A DNA stretch of 64,000 bases, from the NCBI GenBank assembly GCA_902769875.1, contig CACXQV010000002.1:62001-126000 (forward strand). Direction: 5' to 3'. The DNA is from an uncultured Bacteroidia bacterium (lineage in GTDB: Bacteria > Bacteroidota > Bacteroidia > Bacteroidales > F082). Below, piece after piece: positions 8,022 to 14,812 of the stretch. The stretch's first letter is position 1, and each line of letters opens with the position of its first letter. Both the position numbers and the translations under genes were made by a program. The notes below the pieces were generated by a model. It was not told the origin of the DNA. It saw nothing but the letters and a program-made list of their open reading frames with translations, and did no database searches.

Positions 8022-8861
8022 TTACATTTTGGAAAGGAGTTGGCTCGAAGTGATTTCCATCTTGCTGAAAGCGAACCATTTCTTGCCCAAGTCTTTCAGC
8101 GATGCGCCGATGTGATAAACGGTTTCGTCAATCATCAGGAAACGATCGTGGGATTGGGCAAATTCAATGACTTCAATCGGCTCATATTGTGCATTGTGCA
8201 GGTTGATGTCGTTTTGCAAAGTGGGGCTTATTTGGCGAGTGTAAATCGTGGCTTTTATACCTGCTGGACGCTTGTCAAGCAATTTCAATACAGTGTCATC
8301 TATATAATTGTCAATCAAAACAATGCTGTTTTTTGCGGAGCGAATCAAATCGCTGACAAAAACATGTGCATCAAACACTTGGCCCTCGAAAAAAATCCCT
8401 TCTACAGGTGGGAGCGAGGTGCGAATGAAAAAGTCTATCTTTTCGGAATGTTCAGCCAATAAAACTTGTTGGCTTTCCAACTGGTTTTCGATTTTCAAAA
8501 GCCGTTGGTTTAGGGCATAACCTTTTAGTAAATAGTCTTTTAGGACTTTGTTTGCCCATTGGCGGAATTGAGTGCCGCGTTGCGATTTGACGCGATAGCC
8601 TACCGATATGATGACATCAAGGCTGTAAAGTTTCACTGGACGGTCAGAAAAAGGAATGTGCAAAAAATGCACATTGCTTTCTTGGTCAAGTTCTCCTTCT
8701 GCAAACACATTATTAATATGTCTTGTTACGACGGTTCTGTCCTTTTGAAACAATTCAGCCATTTGCGCCTGAGTGAGCCAAACGGTTTCTTCTTCCAAAC
8801 GCACTTCAAGTTGCACGTTTTCATTTGGTTGGTACAATATGATTTCGCCGGTTTGCTGCAT
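8022..8861 (-). CDS. RhuM-family DNA-binding domain fused to PLD-like domain
   Basis: 279 residues. The N-terminal half (ETVWLTQAQMAELFQKDRTVVTRHINNVFAEGEL, then YSLDVIISVGYRVKSQRGTQFRQWA) is the RhuM family, a helix-turn-helix-like fold named after a Salmonella pathogenicity-island protein. From about residue 155 the protein changes to a module starting GIFFEGQVFDA and containing SIVLIDNYIDDTVLKLLDKR and HDRFLMID, an H-x-R-x4-D variant of the phospholipase-D HKD motif, followed by HIGASLKDLGKKWFAF. The same C-terminal module is fused to a different DNA-binding domain in the gene at 25364-26320. Role unknown; a nucleic-acid enzyme, regulator or defence protein are possible. Confidence 0.8.
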   Translation of the reverse strand: MQQTGEIILYQPNENVQLEVRLEEETVWLTQAQMAELFQKDRTVVTRHINNVFAEGELDQESNVHFLHIPFSDRPVKLYSLDVIISVGYRVKSQRGTQFRQWANKVLKDYLLKGYALNQRLLKIENQLESQQVLLAEHSEKIDFFIRTSLPPVEGIFFEGQVFDAHVFVSDLIRSAKNSIVLIDNYIDDTVLKLLDKRPAGIKATIYTRQISPTLQNDINLHNAQYEPIEVIEFAQSHDRFLMIDETVYHIGASLKDLGKKWFAFSKMEITSSQLLSKM

Positions 8862-8866
8862 GTCAA

Positions 8867-9661
8867 TTACATTCTGATTTCAAACCCATCCCAATCAGGG
8901 CCTAAAGGGAATTTCTGCCTGAAGCGTTCCAGCTTTTCGTAATCCAAGGTGCAGTGCATCACCGCTTCCTTGTAGGATTCGGCTTTGGAGATGATTTCGC
9001 CTCGGGAATTAATCACCTGAGATTCACCACTGTAATGCAGTCCGTTGGCATCTTCGCCAACGCGGTTTACGCCAATCCAATAGGCTTGGTTCTCGATGGC
9101 GCGAGCCACCAAAAGCGTGTTCCAGACCACCATCCTTGAGTCGGGGAAGTTGGCCAAATAGAAAGCCAAGTCGTACTTGTATTGCCCGTTTTGGTAGCGG
9201 TTTCTTGCCCACACGGGGAAACGGATGTCGTAGCACACCATCGGGCGGATGCGCCAGCCTTTCAGTTCCACAACGAGTTGGTGGTCACCGCGTTCCACCA
9301 ATTTGTCCTCGCCGCCCATCGTGAAGGTGTGCCGCTTGAAATAGAGTTCATGGCTCCCGTCGGGGCGCATCCAAACGAGGCTGTTGTAATAATGCCCATC
9401 CTTTTCCAACGGGAAAGTGGCACAAATCACGACATTTTTCGCTTTGGCTTGATTCTGAAGCCATTGCATCGTTGGGCCGTCTTCGGTTTCGGCAAAACGA
9501 TTTGGGTCGACCGGAAAACCCGTGGTGAAGGTTTCGGGCAGGAGAATGAGGTCGGTTTCGGGCCTGACTTGTTCAATCAATTTACTGAAATTCATAAAGT
9601 TGGCCGTTTTGTCCTCCCATTTGAGGTCGGCTTGTATGTAGGCGATGTTGAGGTTTGGCAT
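8867..9661 (-). CDS. Nitrilase-superfamily amidase, omega-amidase (YafV-like)
   Basis: 264 residues from the ATG at 9661 (MPNLNIAYIQADLKWED); an upstream in-frame start would overlap the promoter. The catalytic triad of the nitrilase fold is visible: Glu in LLPETFTTGF, Lys in ELYFKRHTF, and Cys in VCYDIRFPVWARN. The sequence matches the YafV branch, which hydrolyses 2-oxoglutaramate or 2-oxosuccinamate to the keto acid and ammonia and repairs glutamine transaminase by-products. It is transcribed from its own promoter, divergent from the lipoprotein gene at 9753. Confidence 0.88.
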   Translation of the reverse strand: MPNLNIAYIQADLKWEDKTANFMNFSKLIEQVRPETDLILLPETFTTGFPVDPNRFAETEDGPTMQWLQNQAKAKNVVICATFPLEKDGHYYNSLVWMRPDGSHELYFKRHTFTMGGEDKLVERGDHQLVVELKGWRIRPMVCYDIRFPVWARNRYQNGQYKYDLAFYLANFPDSRMVVWNTLLVARAIENQAYWIGVNRVGEDANGLHYSGESQVINSRGEIISKAESYKEAVMHCTLDYEKLERFRQKFPLGPDWDGFEIRM

Positions 9662-9682
9662 AATTTGTGTATATTGCAAGCG

Positions 9683-9714
9683 CAAAAATAGAAAAATAAT
9701 CTTACTTTTGCCAA
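9683..9714 (-). promoter_or_regulatory. Promoter of the omega-amidase gene
   Basis: On the minus strand a TTG (9714-9712) precedes a TATTTTTG -7 box (9690-9683) by 21 bases, the Bacteroidetes sigma-ABfr arrangement. The start codon lies 21 bases after the box. Confidence 0.65.
9703..9710 (+). promoter_or_regulatory. -7 box upstream of the lipoprotein/AsmA operon
   Basis: TACTTTTG matches TAnnTTTG and sits 42 bases before the lipoprotein ATG. No clear -33 TTG is at the usual spacing. Confidence 0.5.
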
Positions 9715-9752
9715 AAAATTCATTTTGTTGCAACTGCTTAATTGATGGACAG

Positions 9753-10157
9753 ATGAAAAAACTGCTTTATCTCTTTTTTGGTTTGGCCTTCGCTTTTGGC
9801 CTCAGTGCTTGCGGAGGTTTGACTCCCGATGGCGATGGCATTGACGAGACCGACCTTTACGGCAAATGGCAGGAAGGCACCGTTTTCGAGCGCTATTATG
9901 CCCAACCGTTCAATCATGTCATGCCCAATGGCGACACCGTGCTGGTGAATGGCTTCACTTGGGACGAAAGCGACGATGTTAGTGAAGACGAAGCCCAGCC
10001 TTTCAATTGGACGCTGACGGGCTCCACCTTGAAAATCGAACATGTGGGCACTTTTATTGTCGTGCCCAAAGTGTATACGATTACCACTCTGAATGCCAAC
10101 GAGTTGGTGTATGGCGACGATTATGGTACCGAACATCATTATTCAAGGGTTTTCTAA
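9753..10157 (+). CDS. Small lipoprotein, lipocalin-like
   Basis: 134 residues from the ATG at 9753. A short hydrophobic signal ends in a lipobox (LSACGG), so the mature protein is probably lipid-anchored at Cys20 or close to it. The mature part (YGKWQEGTVFERYYA..., FNWTLTGSTLKIEHVG..., YTITTLNANELVYGD) has the strand pattern and 'W..G..L' spacing of small Bacteroidetes lipocalin-like lipoproteins. Function unknown. Its stop codon TAA is directly followed by the ATG of the AsmA-like gene with no gap, so the two are one operon and probably translationally coupled. Confidence 0.75.
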   Translation: MKKLLYLFFGLAFAFGLSACGGLTPDGDGIDETDLYGKWQEGTVFERYYAQPFNHVMPNGDTVLVNGFTWDESDDVSEDEAQPFNWTLTGSTLKIEHVGTFIVVPKVYTITTLNANELVYGDDYGTEHHYSRVF

Positions 10158-13100
10158 ATGAAAAAGGCATTAAAGATAATAGGCATTACCGTGGCTTCGC
10201 TCGTTGGGCTGGTGCTCATTGTGGCGGGTGTTGCGGCGGCGGTGTTGACCTCTTCGGGGCGTCTGACCAATTTGGTCAAGAAGCACGCTCCAAAGTTCGT
10301 CAACTGCGAAATCGAGTTGGGCAAGGCCGACCTGACGCTTTTCAAGACCTTTCCCAACATCGGCGTGGAGATTGAAAATGTGGCCCTCATCAATCCGATG
10401 GCTGGCTCGCCTTCTGACACACTGGCCAATATCAATAGCTTCATCGCGGTGGTCGATGCCAAGAAGTTCCTGAAAGAGAAGGAGATAACCGTCAGGAAGT
10501 GCATACTTGAAAATGCTTTTGTCAACCTCTATACGGATTCCATCGGCAACAGCAACCTTGATGTGTTCAACACGAAAGCTGACAACGACACGACGGGTTC
10601 TTTCGATTATCTCGTTGACATTGGAGAGGTAAAACTGAAAAACGCGACCGTGTACTATACCGACGACCGCAATGGGATGACCGCTCAAGGGTTTGGGCTC
10701 AATTTGGATTTGGAAGGGGGGATGATGAACGATACCATTGATGCCGTGCTTGACCTGAAGGCTTCGTCGCTGTCGCTGCATTTGAACGGAATGGATTTGG
10801 CAATCAATGATTTGGAATTGAAATTTGACGGTGATTTGGAGCAAAAGGAAATTTTGGACTGCCTTTTTGAAGTCCACACGCCCGACATTTGTTTGGCATT
10901 GGACGAGACCTTTTTGGAGCACGACACCTTGAATTTGAATGCCAATTTGAACTTGGATTTGGTCCGGAAAAAGGCCAAATTAGACGGTTGGCTTGTCGGT
11001 TTGAACCAATACGAAATCATAATGCGAGGCAAAGCGAAAATGGAGGAAAACAAGGACATTGACCTTGATATCAACTTGTTTACCAATACCTTAATCATTG
11101 AGGATGTGTTGGGCTATTTGCCTGAAAAACTGCAAAACAAGCTCAGTGGCATCGAATATGCCGGAAAAATTCGCATCAAGGATGCGGTGGTGGCAGGCGT
11201 CTACAACGACAGCCTTATGCCAAGGATTTTGGCGCAAATCGAGACCGAAAACGCCAAAGTGAACGTGCCGAGCTTGCCCTATCCTTTGACGGACGTCAAT
11301 TTGGACGCGCATTTGGACTTGAATCTCAACTCCGACACCAACACTGTAACCATCAACAGCCTGAATGCCAAATTCAACCGCAGCGACTTGAACGTGAGCG
11401 GCACCGTCGACGATTTGTTGGGCGACATCGGATTGAAACTCAAGGTGAAAGGCAATGTCCCGATGACCGACATCAAAGGCTTTTTGCCCAAAAAGATGAA
11501 ACTTGCAGGCCGCACCAACCTGAACTTGAGCACCAACTTCACCGTCAAGCAGCTGATGAAGTCGTTGGACGACTACAACCTGAACCGCCTTAACGCCCAA
11601 GCCGACCTGAAAATCAAGGACTTCGCTTTTGATATGGATACCATCCACACCGCTGCACCCAAATTGGATGTGAAGCTGGCGTTGCCCGCCTCAAGCAAGG
11701 TGAAAGGGCAGAAAGGGGCTTATATCGCCCTCATTTCGAATCAGTTGCAGGCACAAGTAGGCAAAGCCATCCATGCCGACTTGCAACACCCCGACATCAG
11801 TCTTTGCGCCGACAATTTCAAGGGTGGGATGGAGAAGATGAACCTCAATGGCGACCTGAAATTCAGCAAGTTGGAGTTCAAATACGATACAATTGCCGCC
11901 CAACTCAACACGCCAGCCATCACGGTTGTGACCCAGCCCGAAAAGACCACGAAAGGCTTGAATGCCCGCGTCACCTTGAATGGAAAAGACATTGCCGCTC
12001 AGATGGGCAAAGCCTATGCATTGAATACCAATTCATTGAAAATCAATGCATCGGTGAATGAAAACAAGGATAAAAACGACTTCCTCAACCGATGGAATCC
12101 TTCGGCTGACTTCATTTTGGGCAATGCCTTGGTGCAGATCGACGGCCTCGGTGAGGACATCCACATCAGCAACATCGACTTCCTGTTCAACTCACACGAG
12201 CTCGACTTCAAGAAAAGCACCTTCCGCATCGGGCAGTCGGACCTGAGCCTGCAAGGCAGCGTGATTGGCATCAAGGAGTGGATGGAAGGCCACGACAATA
12301 TGATGAAAGGCGAGCTGCAAGTCACTTCAGATATGCTGGATTTCAATGAGATAATGGACTTGACGAGCGGTTTGGGAAGGTCGGATGCAGAAGCCTCAGT
12401 GGCCGAGGTGGAGAGCAAAGACGACCATCCTTTCTTGGTTCCTGAGGGCGTTGATTTCACTTTTGGCATTAGGACGAAACGGTCGCTGTACGACAATTTC
12501 GACCTCAACAACCTGAGCGGTACGATGACGGTGAAGGACGGCACTTTGATTTTGCAGGAAATCGGTTTCACCAACAAAGCCGCCGAGATGCAGCTGACGG
12601 CCATGTACCAGTCGCCGCGCCCCAACAACCTTTTCCTCGCCATGGACTTCCACCTGCTCAACGTCCAGATCAACGACCTTTTGACGATGATTCCTTTCAT
12701 CGACACGCTGGTGCCCATGCTGAAGACCTTCGACGGGCAGGCCGAGTTCCACATTGGCGCTGAAACCAACCTCAAGTCGAACTACGAGCCCAAGATTTCG
12801 ACCTTGCGTGCCGCCGCCGACATCGAGGGCAAGAACCTGACCGTGAACGATAAATTCACCTTTACGAAAATCACCGATATGCTTGATGTGAGCACCAATG
12901 GCGAGTATAGAGTCGACAGCCTCGACGTGCAGCTCACGGCTTTCAAGAACGAAATCGACCTTTGGCCTTCGCAAATCGCCATCGGGAAATACAAGGTGAC
13001 GGTGGACGGCCGCATGACTTTGGACAAGAACGGCGAGTATCACCTCTCGGTGACCCAGTCGCCGCTGCCGGTGCGCTTGGGATTGAAGATTTCGGGGCCG

Positions 13101-13238
13101 TTCAACAACCTGAAATACGACCTCGAATCGTGCAAGTACCCCAACCTCTACAAGCCCAACAAGCGTAGCGACACCGAGCAAATGTATTTTGAGCTGAAAA
13201 AGAGAATTGCCGACAGGCTGAAAGCCAATGTGAGGTAA
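10158..13238 (+). CDS. AsmA-like envelope protein
   Basis: 1026 residues. One N-terminal transmembrane anchor (about 6-30) is followed by a long repetitive beta-rich periplasmic region. The opening (GRLTNLVKKHAPKFVNCEIELGKADLTLFKTFPNIGVEIENVALINP) and the C-terminal block (ADIEGKNLTVNDKFTFTKITDMLDV) match the AsmA/AsmA-C family. AsmA-type proteins form elongated hydrophobic grooves and are linked to phospholipid transport between inner and outer membranes. It starts immediately after the upstream lipoprotein stop, and ends before a hairpin that separates it from the convergent TPR gene. Confidence 0.85.
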   Translation: MKKALKIIGITVASLVGLVLIVAGVAAAVLTSSGRLTNLVKKHAPKFVNCEIELGKADLTLFKTFPNIGVEIENVALINPMAGSPSDTLANINSFIAVVDAKKFLKEKEITVRKCILENAFVNLYTDSIGNSNLDVFNTKADNDTTGSFDYLVDIGEVKLKNATVYYTDDRNGMTAQGFGLNLDLEGGMMNDTIDAVLDLKASSLSLHLNGMDLAINDLELKFDGDLEQKEILDCLFEVHTPDICLALDETFLEHDTLNLNANLNLDLVRKKAKLDGWLVGLNQYEIIMRGKAKMEENKDIDLDINLFTNTLIIEDVLGYLPEKLQNKLSGIEYAGKIRIKDAVVAGVYNDSLMPRILAQIETENAKVNVPSLPYPLTDVNLDAHLDLNLNSDTNTVTINSLNAKFNRSDLNVSGTVDDLLGDIGLKLKVKGNVPMTDIKGFLPKKMKLAGRTNLNLSTNFTVKQLMKSLDDYNLNRLNAQADLKIKDFAFDMDTIHTAAPKLDVKLALPASSKVKGQKGAYIALISNQLQAQVGKAIHADLQHPDISLCADNFKGGMEKMNLNGDLKFSKLEFKYDTIAAQLNTPAITVVTQPEKTTKGLNARVTLNGKDIAAQMGKAYALNTNSLKINASVNENKDKNDFLNRWNPSADFILGNALVQIDGLGEDIHISNIDFLFNSHELDFKKSTFRIGQSDLSLQGSVIGIKEWMEGHDNMMKGELQVTSDMLDFNEIMDLTSGLGRSDAEASVAEVESKDDHPFLVPEGVDFTFGIRTKRSLYDNFDLNNLSGTMTVKDGTLILQEIGFTNKAAEMQLTAMYQSPRPNNLFLAMDFHLLNVQINDLLTMIPFIDTLVPMLKTFDGQAEFHIGAETNLKSNYEPKISTLRAAADIEGKNLTVNDKFTFTKITDMLDVSTNGEYRVDSLDVQLTAFKNEIDLWPSQIAIGKYKVTVDGRMTLDKNGEYHLSVTQSPLPVRLGLKISGPFNNLKYDLESCKYPNLYKPNKRSDTEQMYFELKKRIADRLKANVR

Positions 13239-13242
13239 GAAT

Positions 13243-13281
13243 ATGGCCTATGGCTTGCGCTTGAAACAAGCCGTAGGCCAT
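13243..13281. terminator. Hairpin between convergent genes, probable terminator
   Basis: ATGGCCTATGGCTTG (13243-13257) and CAAGCCGTAGGCCAT (13267-13281) form a 15-bp stem with one G-T pair and a 9-base loop. It fills the 46-base gap between the AsmA-like and TPR genes. There is no U tract on either side, so termination efficiency is uncertain. Confidence 0.65.
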
Positions 13282-13284
13282 CAG

Positions 13285-14634
13285 TTAAAGGTCGTTGATG
13301 ATTTCCTCAAAACTCCTATCGTCCTCCAATCCGTTCATCTTTTCCTGCTTGATGCGCGACTTGCGGCGGGCGTAGCTGTTGGTTTGCAGGTTCATCAGGA
13401 TGGAAATGACTTGGTTGCTGAAGCCCTGCTTGGTGAGGCAGCAGATTTGCAGGTCGCTCTTGGTGAGGGTGGGGTACTTCTCCGTGAGCCGTTTCGTGAA
13501 GTCGCCGTAAACCTTGTCGATAAGCGTCACAAAGTCGTCCCACTCGTTTTCCTTCAGGTCGAAGTCCAAGGTGGAGGCCGTGATTTGCTCGGTGAGGGCA
13601 AGGGCGGTCACATACACCTTGTTTTTCTTCAGTTCAAGCTCCATTTGGTTCTTCATTTCTTCGGCTTTCAGCTTGGCACTCAGCGTTTTCTGCCGCAAGA
13701 GCAAGAGCACAACGGCCAAGGCCACTACCAATCCGCCAAGGATGAGGTAGAGATAAAGGCTCCGTAGTTTTTGCTCGGCTTCGAGGCTGTTTTTCTGCAT
13801 TTGGAGGTCGTATTCAGCCTTGATGCGCTGCATCTGTTCGTTGCGGTGCTCGCGGTCGGCCTGCATCATGTTTTCGTTGAACAGCTCGTGGCATTCAAGG
13901 GCCTTCTGGTAGTCGCCGGCAAACTGGTAGAGGTAATGGAGGCTTTGGTAGGCCGACATGCGCACTCCCGCCTTGTCGCTGTGGGTGGCTTCGTTGAGAT
14001 GGACGATGGCGAGGCTGTCGTGCGACAGATAGTAATGCGCCAGTCCCAAGGTCAGATGGCAAGCGTCGGCATCGGCGCCTTTGGCCAAAGCCTTGCCCAC
14101 GCGCTCAATAGCTTGCCCGTAATCTTCCTTGGCCATCAGCACGTCGAGGCTCGAATTCAGAAGCAGTTCGCGCTCCGTGGTTTCGTCGTTCAGCTTCTTG
14201 GCGAGTTGCAAGGCTTCGTCGTAGTGCTTTTGCGCAGCTTCGATGTCGCCTATGGAGGCTGCCGTGCGACCGCAGTTGCGCAAGGCGTTCATCAACAAGG
14301 TGTCGTTGCCCAAGTCGCGGAACAGATGGGCAGCATCGGTGTGGAGGGGCAGGGCTTCGTCGAAAAGCCCGTGTTTCCAGTAGGCGAAGCCGAGGTTGTC
14401 CTCGATAAGGCCTTTCAGACGTTTCACTTCGGGCTTCGTCGGGTCGCAGCGGTCGATGGCGAGCAGGGCTTGGCTCAGGCTTTGTGCTGCGGCCTCCGTC
14501 TGCTTGTCGGCGATGTGTTGGCATCCTTGCTCAAGGCAAGTCTCGGCCTCTCGGAAATGGCCTGTCTCGTCATGGCAGGCCGTGAGGATTGCCAACGCCA
14601 GAAACACGCTTATGATTATGGGTTTTGTTTTCAT
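13285..14634 (-). CDS. TPR sensor-like membrane protein with C-terminal HTH
   Basis: 449 residues from the ATG at 14634; the longer frame upstream is made of dispersed repeat sequence. Residues 1-19 form a signal ending in a lipobox-like LTAC. Tetratricopeptide-like helical repeats run from about 30 to 270 (DEALPLHTDAAHLFRDLG, AAQKHYDEALQLAKKL). One transmembrane helix lies at about 291-313, then a coiled segment, and a LuxR-like helix-turn-helix at about 390-433 (LTKSDLQICCLTKQGFSNQVISILMNL). Many Bacteroidales genomes carry TPR-TM-HTH proteins thought to be membrane-bound transcription regulators with a periplasmic sensor. The HTH recognition part (NLQTNSYARRKSRIK) is typical. Its target is unknown; the T9SS cargo operon is its upstream neighbour. 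Confidence 0.78.
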   Translation of the reverse strand: MKTKPIIISVFLALAILTACHDETGHFREAETCLEQGCQHIADKQTEAAAQSLSQALLAIDRCDPTKPEVKRLKGLIEDNLGFAYWKHGLFDEALPLHTDAAHLFRDLGNDTLLMNALRNCGRTAASIGDIEAAQKHYDEALQLAKKLNDETTERELLLNSSLDVLMAKEDYGQAIERVGKALAKGADADACHLTLGLAHYYLSHDSLAIVHLNEATHSDKAGVRMSAYQSLHYLYQFAGDYQKALECHELFNENMMQADREHRNEQMQRIKAEYDLQMQKNSLEAEQKLRSLYLYLILGGLVVALAVVLLLLRQKTLSAKLKAEEMKNQMELELKKNKVYVTALALTEQITASTLDFDLKENEWDDFVTLIDKVYGDFTKRLTEKYPTLTKSDLQICCLTKQGFSNQVISILMNLQTNSYARRKSRIKQEKMNGLEDDRSFEEIINDL

Positions 14635-14656
14635 TGTTTCATTGGTTTGTTTTCCA

Positions 14657-14802
14657 TATAGGGCTGTCACATTGGCGTAGGTGTAGGGCTGTCGTATTAC
14701 GGCAGCCGCCATTTAATGTCGATTTGTAGGGCTGTCACATTGTGGCAGCCGCTGGGCAGTTTTGGTTGCCGTTTGCGGCTGCCTTGGTACGACAGCCCTA
14801 CA
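14657..14802. repeat. Family A repeat cluster (27-mer with GGCTGTC/GGCAGCC ends)
   Basis: Two direct 27-base copies at 14682-14708 and 14725-14751 start TGTAGGGCTGTC and end GGCAGCCG; an inverted copy lies at 14776-14802 and a truncated one at 14657-14675. They fill the intergenic gap between the TPR gene and the T9SS operon end. Other copies occur at 19474-19500, 45021-45047 and as an inverted pair at 58889-58950. Confidence 0.85.
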
Positions 14803-14812
14803 ATGTCTCGTT

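Noticed and set aside
14635..14712. Longer N-terminus for the TPR-HTH gene
   Set aside because: Those codons are family A repeat DNA; the lipoprotein-like signal starts at the ATG at 14634.
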